DNA of 64,000 nt, taken from contig CM030943.1 in the NCBI GenBank assembly GCA_018136815.1, positions 3,389,885 through 3,453,884 on the forward strand. The letters run 5' to 3'. This document shows, piece by piece, positions 10,229-26,000 of this stretch. Source of the stretch: Isochrysis galbana. Lineage: Eukaryota > Haptophyta > Isochrysidales > Isochrysidaceae. The position numbers and the translations under genes were made by a program. Every line of letters begins with the position of its first letter. Within the stretch, counting starts at the first letter, position 1. The notes under the pieces are model-generated. The model saw only the letters and a program-made list of their open reading frames with translations. It was not told the origin of the DNA and did no database searches.

Positions 10229-12316
10229 GTTTCTCTCCCTCCCTCCCTCCCTCCCTCCTTCTCTCTCTCCCTCCCTCCCTCACTCACTCAATCCCCCCTC
10301 CCTCCCCTCACTCTTGTTACTCTCGGTGTCTCTGGCTTTTTGTTCTTCCTGTTCAGCTCGCCCACCAGGTCCTCAATCTCGCGATGATCGTCTGCTCGGT
10401 GAGTCTCTCCAAACTTAAAGCTCCCCCCTAGCCCCCCCCCCATTCCCTCCCCCCTCTCGCATGCTAGCTCTCTTTGCTCGTGCTCGCGCGCGCTCTCATG
10501 AGCTCTATTTTTCACTCTCTCGGTTGGTGTTCTAGGGAGTGGGGGAGAGAAGGGGTGGGGTGGGGGGTGAGGGGGGGGGGACCGAGGTGGGGGGAGGGGA
10601 CCGAGGTGGGGGAGGACGGAGGCGAAGCGAGGTAGGCAGAGGCGGAAAGTGAGGCTGCGAACCCGCGGAGTCTGCGGGTGGGGGGAGAGGAGGGCGGGAG
10701 GGGGAGGGCGGGTACACGAGGTGGCGATGATTGTCTGCTGGATGAGGTTGTCGAGTTGCTCTCTCCTCTCTCGCGCATCTTGTCGTGCCACTCGTTCTCT
10801 CTCGCTAGGGATTATGGTTGAGATGGAACGCGGGAAATCAAGCAGAGAGGTGTTGTGCTCTGCGAGATCTGGAGACGGGCAAGGAAAGCGGGGAGGGAGG
10901 CGGGGGAGGGCACACATGGCGGCAATCCTCTGCTCGGTGAGCTCCTGCTCGGGGGCCCTTGGCTCGGTGGGTGATGCACGGAGTGGGGGGGAGCGTCCTA
11001 TTGGGTTTCGAGATGGGGAGCGCAAGTGGATGGATGGAAGCGGCACCCGGCGTTGGCGGCGGAGGCCGTCTACTTGTCTATTCAAGACCTCTCTTTTCTC
11101 TCACAAACACCCTGCGAAGGCCCCGCGGCTTCCATGGGGTTGTTGGGGGAGGGGGGGCAGGGCACGATGGGTGCGGCGTTGCAAATGAGGTGGAAGGAGG
11201 GGGGGGGGGGGGGGGCACTAGGGCGCTACGCGAGGGCTGCCTGCTTGGTGATTGGTGAGCCCCCTTCTCATGGAGTGTTGGCAACGCCTAAGGGGCTAAC
11301 GTTGGATTGCCCCGAGGGGGGGGGGGGTCTCCGGCGCCTGTCTGTGGCCGGGATGGAGCAAGCAAGGAACTGACGAGCTTTCATGAGGACTGGGCGAGCG
11401 ACGGTGGCAAAAAGATTTCTGCGGCTTCCGCAGCTTCGGGCCGTGCAGCACCACTCGCCGCTGGCGAGCCCGGCCCAGCATTGTCGATGCGTGCCCACTG
11501 GTCCGCATCGCCGTCACGCCTCTCACCCGCACCACTACAGGCACTCATGATATGGAAGGGGCTAATGGTCGTGACCGAGTCAGAGAGCCCCGTCGTGGTT
11601 GTGCTCAGGCGCGGGCCTCGTCCGCACTCGCCTCCCTACGGCCCTCGTCGCCGATCCGCCCGTTGCCTACCACTGTATCCCTCCGCACTCATTCCCCCCA
11701 CCCCCTTGCGCGTGTGCCCGGCCTGCAGCGGAAGCATGGAGCCCGCCTTCCACCGTGGCGACATCCTCTTTCTGCACATGGGCTACACGCCATTTCGCGC
11801 CGGGGACATTGTCGTGTTCAAGGTGGCGGACCGCGAGATACCCATCGTACACCGTGTGATCAAGGTGCGTGCACCCGACGCGGCCCCGCCCCGCCCACCC
11901 CAGCCCAGTCGCGTCTCGTTCGCCGCGAGGCCGTAAGCCGTGCGGCGCGTGCGCGTGCGAGAAGCCCCGCGCTGAAGTGCGCGGCTACGCGCTGCAGGTG
12001 CACGAAAAAGAGAATGGTGACGTCGACCTGCTCACCAAAGGGGACAACAACGCCGTCGACGATCGCGGGCTTTACGCCGGTGCGTGTTGCCGCGGCAGCC
12101 GCTCTGCGCCCACCGCCTCTCACCCCGCCTCCCTCCGCGACTCCCCTCATCCTTGCAGCAAGCCAGAGCTGGATCAACAAGGAACACGTCATAGGCCGCG
12201 CCAAGGGATACCTGCCGTACATTGGCATGGTGACCATCATCATGAACGACTACCCCATTGTCAAGTATGTGCTCGTCGGCGTCATGGGCCTCTTCGTGTT
12301 GACCACAAGAGAGTGA
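10000..12316 (+). CDS. SEC11: Signal peptidase complex catalytic subunit SEC11
   Basis: Membrane serine protease of the ER signal peptidase complex, which removes signal peptides during secretion. Exons by splice signals and phase: 10000-10053, 10357-10398, 11541-11608, 11729-11864, 11998-12079, 12159-12316. They give 179 residues, the usual family length. The N-terminal membrane segment is [14 protein letters not shown] joined to [11 protein letters not shown]. The catalytic region [12 protein letters not shown] (Ser57) follows, then IPIVHRV (His96) and [12 protein letters not shown]; the eukaryotic Ser-His form replaces the bacterial Ser-Lys dyad. The tail [17 protein letters not shown] and a last hydrophobic segment complete the protein. 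Intron 3 appears to start with GC (CTCAG then GCGCGG); the others start with GTGAG or GTGCG. A 54-bp minisatellite lies immediately upstream, and intron 2 (1.1 kb) holds echoes of the exon 2 end. Confidence 0.95.
10195..10310. repeat. CT/CCCT microsatellite in SEC11 intron 1
   Basis: (CT)n passes into (CCCT)n inside the first intron of SEC11. Minus-strand reading frames through it are Arg/Glu/Gly repeats only. Confidence 0.85.
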
Positions 12317-13440
12317 GGCGTGGTCGGGTCGCGAGCGGCCGTGCCGCCGCGGCCCATGGCGTGGTCACCGCTGGTTGCTGGGGGCGGTGGCGATGGCAGG
12401 CAGCCGAGCAGCCTTGCGCGGCGCCAGCGAACGGGATCAGTGTGCGTGGGGGGCGGCGTCGGCGCTCCGTATCCGGCGAGTCACGGACGACCAAACGCGG
12501 CCGAGCGGGACTTTGCTTTCTCGTGCGCCGAAACGCCACTCGGCCTTGGCCGGCGTGCGCCGGTGCGACGCGCCATCTTGTGCGGGCGTGTCGGCGTTGC
12601 CGTGTTGTCGTGGGGCCGAGGCGCATTTTGCCTGCCCCCTCTCCTCACCCCTACCCGCCCACCCCTCTCGTTGCTCTCGCCACGTTTGCCGCGACTCGGC
12701 TCGGTCGTCTTGGCGAAACAGCTAACGTACCAGGGACGGCGACAGCATTGCGCTAGTCGCGGCCGTTGGCCCCGCCATTGTTGTGAACGGCCGGCTTTTC
12801 AATTGCGGACCACGCTCGGCCTCTTGTGGATTTGGCGACGATTATTTGTGAGGGTGGGTATTCAACTCCGCCCAATAGCTATATGTATTCATCTACTCAA
12901 AGTGCAAAGTGTTCAAAAATTCCTCCAGGCACGCAACCCGAGCGATAGCGGCCGGCCGGCACCCCGTATATTGCAAATTGTCGCCGGCGATCGGCCGACG
13001 CGGAACCTCCGCGTTTGTCATGGTGATAGGGCGGTCAAACAGGGGCTTTTTAACTATTAATTAGTAATAAGGGTTGGGCTGCATTTTTTGACCGTGGCGC
13101 GAGGCCCAATGAAAACCTTCAGGGGGGGGGCACCTGCCGCCACGAAAGTCGCGGTTAGGGGGAGAGCCGCCCTTAGGTTTCCCCAAGGGAGCCTCTACCC
13201 CTTGGTTTCCCCCCTTTGCGAGTTTTCGTCCGCGTCCCCTCCGTTCGATCGGGATCCCCCGATCCCCAACCCCCCCCCCCTTTCTCTCTCCCTCTCCCCA
13301 AGTGTGTTAGGTCGGGGTTGATCATGCTCGATCCCCCTCCCTTGTTTTCTTGTGTGCGCGCCCTTTGTTTCCTTGTTTGCGCTTCCCCCGTGTCCCGGGT
13401 GTTTTCCGCTCTTTCTCTTGTCTTCGTCCAGAGTTCCCGA
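12317..13440. other. Downstream of SEC11; no gene recognised
   Basis: GC-rich sequence with overlapping frames of no recognisable family. The motif AGGGCGGTCAAACAGGG at 13029-13045 is the inverse of one at 3361 and 50212. The rest is probably SEC11 3' UTR followed by intergenic DNA. Confidence 0.5.
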
Positions 13441-13451
13441 GAGTCGCCCCC

Positions 13452-14040
13452 ATGGCCGCACTCCCAGGGGCTCTGGGCAAGCTGTCCCGCCCCGCGTCGC
13501 CCCATGTTCGTGCTGGCGGTATTCCCGCTGGTGCCTCGCCTCCCTCCAGCCCCAGTGCCCCCCGTGCTCAGCCCTTTGTGAGCCTGGGTGTCCCTGGTGT
13601 GCCCCATTCTTGGTCACAACATTCCTTTGAGTCTCACTCCACACACACAGCCACAGCCACTCCACTCCTCGAGCCACATGGTAGCGGAGGTGTTCACGCC
13701 TCACTGCCCGTCCCAGCTTCTCCTTCACCTTCTCCCTTCGCCTCGCCCACGACCGCGCCCTCCCATCAGCCGCCATCGCACCACCACACACTTCCACCCC
13801 TCATCCACCAGAGTCCACCAAGCACTGACTGGATGGGGGCTCCCACCTGGCACGCTGTGCAGCCCAACCGTCACATGCCGCCTGCCCAGCCAAGCCCAGC
13901 CCATCCATACAGTCCCTTCCAGCCTTCCCAGCCTTCGGCCCACCCGCCCGCCAACCCTCGCGCAGCCGCTCTCGAACTGCTACTCTCCGGAAAAAACCTC
14001 AACGCCGTCGCCGATGCCCTCACCCTCGCCCTTCATTACA
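13452..14040 (+). CDS. Ser/Pro/His-rich ORF, possible transposon ORF fragment
   Basis: From an ATG at 13452 (MAALPGALGKLSRPAS) the plus frame is open for about 200 residues rich in Pro, Ser, His and Ala, with no recognised domain. It resembles the low-complexity N-termini of retroelement first ORFs. Around 14040 it runs into the hAT transposase on the opposite strand, which breaks at the same place (SDGWDNV followed by unrelated residues). The junction at about 14040 therefore looks like an insertion or deletion boundary, and whatever this ORF belonged to is incomplete. Spurious coding cannot be excluded. Confidence 0.3.
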
Positions 14041-14969
14041 TTATCCCAGCCATCGGAGACTATCGAACACGTCTTAGCGAGCAACGATTGGCGCAACGGT
14101 TCGAGCTCACGATGCAACCTAGCCACAGTTTGATCGAGCAATGCACCGTTCAGCTTCTTCCTATTCGGCGCTTTGTATGAGGGCTGTGCCATCTTCAATG
14201 CCGTCACCATAGCAATGAATTTTGGATGGTCTGCCACTGCGGCCGGAATATTGCAAGCGTAAAACATTTCCGCTATTGCCGCATCGCACGCGTCCTTGCT
14301 CGCACCACCAAAGCTCAAGGGCATCTGACCACCTGAGCCCATAGCGCGCGCTTGCACCTCACCAACTCCACGCGACCCATCACTCACGCCAGTTGCCTCA
14401 TCCACTTGCCTCACTGCCTCCTTTCGCCTTTTCTTGCTCTCCTTGTCGGCCTCGTTCTTCCGCACCCTATCGAGAAGGATCAGAAAGGAGGGGTGTGTGG
14501 CAGCACACCTTGCTGACATGTTGCGACCCATGAGGTGATCGACAACACGCGTGGCGCCCCCCCGACGTGCCGCGCCACAACCCAAGCAGCTCCACCTAGG
14601 CATGCTAGGGTCCTCTTCCGAGGTGATGGTGACGCACGCCCAACAGGGATCAGTGCGCTTCGCCACAAGCGAGTGGCGCTTGCGGCCCACTAGTGGCTGG
14701 CTGAGCCCCGTGGCTCGCGTGGGGAGCACATTGAAGATTGTGCTCCCCTCCCCATCGCAAGCGCGCGGCTCCTCCTCCTCCTCCTCCTCCTCCACTCCAC
14801 CGCGGTGGCTTCTCCCATGCAAAAGCGCTGCCCATTGCAGCGGCGCTGCCGTAGGGGTAGGGGGTGGAGGGTTTGCATCGGCGTCGACGGCGGGGACGAC
14901 GGCGGTGTTGCGCGCAGCGAGCGCGGAGCGAGAGGCGCGGTCGGGGTTGGGGTTGGGCTGCAAGGACAT
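13980..14969 (-). pseudogene. hAT-family transposase, N-terminal half
   Basis: Cut-and-paste DNA transposase remnant. An Ala/Pro-rich lead is followed by a BED-type zinc finger (WSCLGCGAARRGGATRVVDHL) and a DUF659-like region: MFYACNIPAAVADHPKF, MAQPSYKAPNRKKLNGALL, then CSIVSDGWDNV. This order is typical of hAT transposases before the catalytic core. The frame then changes to unrelated residues and stops, so most of the catalytic core and the C-terminal dimerisation domain are absent. The N-terminal part is repeated in a second copy at 44980-45562 (shared NPDRASRSA, VLPTRATGLSQP and the finger). The element's 5' terminus is probably CCTAGATGGGAAAAACAGTG, read inward from 15400 on the minus strand. 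Confidence 0.85.
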
Positions 14970-14988
14970 GGAGGTGGCAGGGAGAGAG

Positions 14989-15171
14989 CCTAGATGGGAA
15001 ATACGGTGCTGGGGCCTGCAAATACAGCCAAATACATATGTATTTGGCCTCTGGCCAAATACATTTCAAATACATTGGAGGCCTACAACCCAAGACACGC
15101 TTCAAATACAGCCAAATACATATGTATTTGGCCTCTGTCCAAATACGGTAAATACGTATTTCCCATCTAGG
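14989..15171. mobile_element. 183-bp MITE with hAT-like terminal inverted repeats
   Basis: Perfect 17-bp inverted termini (CCTAGATGGGAAATACG at 14989, its complement ending at 15171) are flanked by identical 8-bp direct repeats, GGAGAGAG (14981-14988 and 15172-15179). Eight bases is the hAT target-duplication length, although the GA-rich context weakens that evidence. Inside, a palindromic block around CAAATACATATGTATTTGGCC is present twice. The termini match the presumed 5' end of the neighbouring hAT copies (CCTAGATGGGAAAAACAGTG at 15400; CCTAGATGTTAAACACAGTG at 45727), which points to a non-autonomous derivative of the same family sitting in the 5' region of a relative. Confidence 0.8.
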
Positions 15172-15259
15172 GGAGAGAGAGAGGGCAGAGCTCAGAGGAG
15201 GGGGGGGGCAGACAAAGGGGCCCTGGCGGCAGGGCGACAGACGACGGGGCGATAGCCGA

Positions 15260-15400
15260 AGGACCCCTTTTATTTTTGATTTATGGTGTCCCCCCCCCGG
15301 TACTGTTTTTCGGACTGTTTTTCACTGTTTTTGTACAAAGGCCAAAAACAGACTGTTTTTATTGTTTTTGGAGCCCCCTCCACTGTTTTTCCCATCTAGG
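15260..15400 (-). repeat. Presumed 5' terminal region of hAT copy 1
   Basis: Rich in CTGTTTTT motifs on the plus strand and ending CCACTGTTTTTCCCATCTAGG at 15400. The corresponding DNA upstream of hAT copy 2 (45610-45727) has CACTGTGTTT repeats and ends AACATCTAGG. Subterminal short repeats next to a terminal inverted repeat are usual in hAT elements. The matching 3' terminus was not found. Confidence 0.6.
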
Positions 15401-15729
15401 GTGTCGCCGTGTAGCGGGCCGTCAGCCGATTGTTGTGGTCAATAGTGGCCATTCGTGGGCCGTGGGCCGTGGGCCGCGGGGGCACTTCGCCACTTATACT
15501 TTTGCGCCTTCCTTCTGCTCTCGGCTGCTTGATTATGTATACACAAAACATAGTAAATAGTAATAGTAAAAGTAAAGACCCCGCGGCTTCTAAGAAACTA
15601 TCAAGGTGTGGGAGTCGGCTTAGGCTTAGGTAGAAAATGTAGAAGGCAAAAATCCCTGTTTTCTTAATGGTGCACCCTTACTGTACCCCCTCCCCTGTCC
15701 TCGCCCTCCCTCTACCGCCTCTCCCTTTA

Positions 15730-15818
15730 CAATACAATTCCCTCCCCCCTCCGCCGTCCCCGTTTTGGCGCCTCTTCCCTTCGCGCGAACCCCCTCCGCG
15801 CTCGCGCCAAATCTCCCG

Positions 15819-15859
<41 letters not shown>

Positions 15860-16189
15860 TCGCTCCCTCTCTCTCCCTCTGCTCTCTCTCTCTCTCCTCT
15901 CTCTTTTCTCTCTCCTTTCTCTCTCTTTTCTCTCCCTCTACCCTCCTTCTACTCTCCCCCCCCCTCTCTCTGCTCTCTCTCTCTACTCTCCCTCTCTACT
16001 CTCTCTCTCTCTTCTCTCTTACCACCCTCTCTCTCTTCTCCCCACCCCCCCCCTCTCTCCTCCCCTCTCCCTCCCCTCTCTCCTCCCCTCTCTCCTCCCG
16101 TCCTCTCTCTCCCTTCCCTTTCCTCTTCTCTCTCTCAGCCCCCACTTCTCTCTTCCCTTGCCCCCCCCTCCCTCCCGCCGCGAGAGAGA

Positions 16190-16241
<52 letters not shown>

Positions 16242-16300
16242 AGAGAAGAGAAGAGAGAAGAGAGAGAAGAGAGAAGAGAGAGAGGGGGGGAGAGGGAGAG
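15730..16300. repeat. CT-rich tract passing into (GA)n
   Basis: About 400 bp of C/T-only sequence is followed by (GA)n at about 16183-16240. This is the immediate upstream region of MCM6. Frames through it are L/S/P or R/E repeats. The CT-rich composition resumes at 16380-16820, directly before the MCM6 start codon. Confidence 0.85.
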
Positions 16301-16820
16301 AACCCCCTCTCACCCCCTCCCCCTCCCCCACCCTTCCATTCTCTTATACAGACCGTTTTATTCTTTGAAGAGGGGGCTCGTCCTCCTCCAACACTCGGGT
16401 CCCTCCCCCCCCCTTTCTCATCGTCCCTTCCTTCACTACTCTCTTCTCCCCTCCTCTCCTCTCCCTCTGCTCCCTCTTCTCCCGCCTTCGCCCCTTTCTT
16501 CTCTCTCCACGCCGTTTCTTTCCCTCTCCCCCAACCCCACACGCCCGACACACCTCCCCAACTGTCCCCCAGTCGCTCCCTCCCGCCTTCGGCCATCTTT
16601 CACCTCTTCCGGCCCGTTTTATTCTCTCTCCAAGGGGTTGCCTTCCCTCTCTCCCCAAGTCTTCCCTCGCCCCTCTCTTCTCGCAACCCCACCCCTCCGC
16701 CCCCCCTCCCCCAGCCCACGGCCCTTCCCCACTCCCCCGGCTCCTTCGCCGCGCCTCCCTCCGCCTCTCCCTTCCCCTCCGCGTCCCTCCCCGTCCCTCG
16801 CCGCCCCCTCCTCCGCCCCA

Positions 16821-21604
<4,784 letters not shown>

Positions 21605-23044
21605 TGGCCCCAGGCGAGTGTCCCCAGACTAAGCTAGGCAAGCGAGGGCTGCGGGCCTAGCTATATGTGGTCTGCGGAAGTGATGGAAGTGAGGGCTGCT
21701 GGGGAGGAGCGGGGCGCACCCCTTCGGAATCTCCATCGTTGCGGCTCGAGGTGTATGATGTGGGAGGGTGCGATTTGTCAGTGGGAGCGAGTTCGATAGA
21801 ATGTAGAATTCGGTGCGTTCACGTTCACGCTCAGTGTGTCGGATCGGCCATTTGGGGAAGAACACACCCATCCTAGACTCCACGTTAGTAAGGTTTACCA
21901 CCCTCGTGAGGGGCCTAGCCCCGCCGGGCACCCATAGCCTCGTGCGTACTCGCACGGCATCAATTTACTGATAGTTGCTTGCGCTCCATCGCTAAAACTG
22001 TGACAATTGTTTCTTTCCTTTCTGCTTCTTTTACTCTTATTCTTCCTTTCTGTTCTTTCTTCTCTTGTTTTCACTTTTTCATTGATCTTTTTCTTGTTCT
22101 CTTCACGGTTACGGTTATTCCTATTTCCTCGGACACCGCGAATGCGACGCGAGGGGAGCCGAAGTTGGGCTGTGGGTGGCCTTTTTTCGCATTGTGACGG
22201 ATCTTTAGCTTTAGACGATGTATCGATATGATTTTGCAGTAGAGAGACCGCTTAGGGGAATTCCGTCCTCCTCGAGCCTCGAGTCTCTCTTGAGTCTTGA
22301 GCCACCTTCTTTCTCGGGCCGGCCTACTCGCTCAGCAAGAACATACACACCCTCCGATACGAGCAGCAAGCTCCATCCCCGTGCGTGGGGCAAGAAAGGG
22401 CACGTGCTTTTTGTGGCGAGCGTGTCTGTGGCGCAATCCTTAGCCATTCTTGCTTGGCGTGCTATCGCCTCGGCCCGGCCCAGCAAGGCGGCGGGTGCGA
22501 GCACTCGGAACAAATACGATCACACTACGGCATACACTAGGAACTGAGGACTAGACAGCGGGCGCTCACGTCCACTCATGTAAGCGCCCCACTATGCGTC
22601 GACACCATGGATCCACTCACTACTCCGTTCGCCGAGTCGCCTCGTTTGAGGAGTCGGAAATCTTGCGTCCGCACGAATCCGATCTCGTGCGTCTCTCTCG
22701 TCTCCTCCTTTCTGGGGAATGCCGCTAGAAATTGGCACTTCCAGACGGAGACTCTGGCGCACGGATGAGCGTTTGGTGTGCACGTCCATAACGAATATAG
22801 GCGGGTGCTTGCAGAAAATCAAGCTACAAGGGGACTTGCTCAGTATGTCCAAATCACGTTGTATGCTGTTCGGGTAGTTGGGAGAGTCGCGACGCGTTAT
22901 TACCACCGCACGAGCCTGCCGATGCTAGAGCGCCCTCAAGCGTCGAAACCTACCACATCCGAGAGGCGGCGCCAGACTGCATCATCATCCTCATGGCGGG
23001 CGTGAGGACCGAAGCGCGCTGTGCGCGCCATGCTGAGCCAAGGG
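21605..23044. other. Convergent intergenic region between MCM6 and BLD10
   Basis: The two genes end towards each other here. A T/C-rich stretch lies at 22005-22110. No frame resembles a known protein and I see no tRNA-like fold. It probably holds both 3' UTRs. Confidence 0.55.
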
Positions 23045-26000
23045 TCAGCGAGGAACACATCGGCGGCACACCTGCTGCCCGAGTAGCATGCTTTGCTCCT
23101 GCGCGGCCTGCGCGTCAAGGACTAGCTTGGCATTCTCCGTCGCCACGGCCTCAGCGTGTGCCTGCAACGCCTCCAGTTCCTAAGTATCGCACGAAGACGG
23201 GCGTGAAGGCGTGGAACGCCGAGGAGCATGAGTGGCCCGGATGGGTGCGCCCAATCACCTGCTCAAGGCTACGGGCATAAATCCGTAGCCGATCGCCCTC
23301 CGCGTTCAGCTCAGCTGTAGCCGCCTGTGCAGCGGCCACCTCGTCGTTGAGTCGTCGATACGAGCCCAGCAACTCCGCCCGCTCCGTCTCTCCTGCGTGC
23401 TTGGCCTGTGAACACGAGGCGCTCCTTGAGCCCCGCAACCACCAAGCGACACGCCCTGGGAGCACCAAGTGCCTCGCATGCGCTCGTCACCTGCTCAAAC
23501 CTCGCCGACCGCTCCTTCTCCGCCTCCAGATCCATCTGCAGGCGCTTGATGTCCTCGGAGTACTGTCCAATCTCCGAGTTGATCATCTGACGACGAAAGG
23601 TGTTGTCGAAGTGGGCGATGCGATGCTCCTCCACAAGACAAGGCCGTGCGCCCACCCGGCCATTGAGCACTGGCGGGCCCTCCGAAGAGGGCCTCCACGG
23701 GCGGACCCGGCCCTCACTCAAAGGCCCCGGCAGCGCTAGCAAGGCCCGCGCGCGCCATGCGGGCCATGTGCGAGCTCCAACCTGGTTCTCGTGGATCATC
23801 TTGCGCAAGTCGTGGGCGGTAGCCGAGAGCTCATTGTCCTTGTCAGCTAGCGCGTGACGCAAGGCCGCCTCTTCCGTGCTAAGGCGATCGAGCTGGGCGC
23901 GCACCGCGTCGCGCTCCTCCTCCGCCTATGGACCCAGAGGTAGAGTCACGTTGGGTACAAGATGGCTGCGGCTGATCATCCGAAAATGCGAGCCAACCTC
24001 GACGTCCGCCATGGCAGAGGCGAACGGGCCTAGGAAGGGTGGCGCTTGGGGTGCTACCTGCGAGCGCAAGGCGTCTAGTCGCCCGACCTCGTGGATCAAC
24101 TGTTGCTGCTTGAGTTCGGCCTCGGTGGCCGCCTGCGCAACGGCCCACGGCGAAGGGCAAGGATGTGAGCAGGTGGGGGGCCAAGCCAAGGCGTATCGAG
24201 CGGCGGTGCAAGCCAGCTGTCTGCAGCTCAAGTCGGGACAGCTCTCGCGAAGGGTGGCGTCACCTGTGTCGCCTGTCGAAGCTGCGTCTGCGTCGAGTGG
24301 AGGACGTCCGCCTTGTGGTCAACCTCTGCGACAAGAGCATCGCGCTCGGTGTCGAGCATAGTGATGGCCTGCGCTTGCGTTGCACGACGAAGAGGAGGTG
24401 TCACCACCGATTCGGCTCGAACAACCGCAGCGGCTGCGTGCATGCTCGGCTACGCATGGCGCTGACCTGCCTCAGCTGGCCCACAATTGTAGCCTGCTCA
24501 ACGGTCTCCGCTTCAGCTCGCACTTTGGCCGCCTCAGCGGCCGCGCGGCTTGTCTCAGCCTCGCTGATTCTCACCAAGGCAGCCTTGAGCTGTGCAGCCA
24601 CCTTGCGCAAGCGCGCGGGAAGGTTGGGCGAGGGTCAGACTTAAGGGCGAAGACACTAGACGGCGGCATGCGCGCTAGAGGCGCCCGTGGCGCCCATGCG
24701 CAGATCGAACGGGTCATCTTCCGCGTGCGCGCACTGCTGCAGAGATTCGACAGATGGCTGAGCCCATCACTCGCGCTAATCGCCGCTGCGATCTCACCTC
24801 GGCCCTGCCTGCGTCGAGCCGGTTGACCAAGCCTTTGAGCTGCTCCGCCTGTGGATAAGGTGGGCAAACCGTCCACACAAATGCAGCAAGGCCTGCGCGC
24901 CTCGGAAAGCCAATGCGTGCTCGACGAAGAGGCCGCGCGCGCCGCCTCGGATCTAGGTCGCGCCGCATGCCTCGGGTGTCGCACCTCAGAGTCCTTGCTG
25001 GCCATAGCGGTGCTGTGGGCGGCCGACTGCTCTTCGAGCGTCTTAAGCTGTAAGACGTGGGAAGGGGCCCAGATGCGTCAAGAGCGGGCGGTGACCGGGA
25101 GCGAGTCGAAGGCCGCGTCCGTGAGGACGACTCGATGCGTGGGCAGATGACCAGCGGAGGGCGATGGGCGGTGCCGGGCGACCATGAATGGCGCCTCTCA
25201 ACCCCTAGGCTCGGCTCGGTATGCGCGCAACGCTCACTTTGGCAAGCGCGTCGTCCAGCTTCCTCCTTTCGGCTGCAAGTATCGAGCGCACAGAGAGCCC
25301 GTCCGCCTGTGCCCACGTGGGTAAGGGTGGGCGTGAGCTGTTCCGGTGTGCACGCGGAAGATCACGAGGACCGCGCCCGGCCTCCTCTCGCCAACTTGTT
25401 TGCGTGTGCACACGTGCTAAGTGGGAATCCTCGCTGGCGGATGCCCTCGGACAAGGCGTGCACAAATGGACGAAGGCGACAGTAGCTGTGTACCGTGCGC
25501 CTGCGGTGTCCACATGCAGTGTGCGGCGGCACACACCTGCGCCTTGGCGTGTGCTTCTTCACTTGTGCGCAGCTGGGCCCGAACGTCCTCAAGCGCCGCC
25601 GCCGTGCGTTCAGCCTGATGAGGGAGGGTGCGGGCGATCGAGAGCCAGATGACTGAAAGCGGGCCAGGGACTTCCGAGGAGGGCTAACGGCTGCACGCGC
25701 TGCCGGGCGTGCGTTGTGGCGAGGCAGAGTGGGCTCACTTTGGCGACGGCCTCATCTGCCAGTTTGCGTGCGGCGGCTTCGCGATCTTCAGCTTCTCGTG
25801 CACGCGCTTGAGCCTCGCGCAGCCGGGCAGCGGCGACTGCAAGGCCAAGGAAAGGGCAACTCGGTCAGCGGCAGCCCCGTGCACCAGGCGCACGCATCGG
25901 GTGGATGAGCCAAGGGCGGGCGGGCAGCACGCACTGGCGGCTTCCTCTTGGCGTCGCCGGTTGGCATCGGCCGCTTCTCGCGGCGCAGCATCGGCAGCCG

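Noticed and set aside
9307..10287. 326-residue minus-strand frame with eleven 18-residue repeats (LLVEVAHGASLSLLSTES)
   Set aside because: It is a translation of the 54-bp minisatellite and of the GA/CCCT repeat in SEC11 intron 1; it overlaps SEC11 exon 1 in antisense and has no other protein-like part.
10288..11085. 265-residue minus-strand frame
   Set aside because: Antisense to SEC11 introns; the repeated LTEQ..IA strings are reverse readings of the exon 2 echoes.
14981..15179. Reading the MITE as the actual 5' terminus of hAT copy 1
   Set aside because: It has both inverted ends and its own flanking duplication, and the second hAT copy lacks it, so it is a separate insertion.
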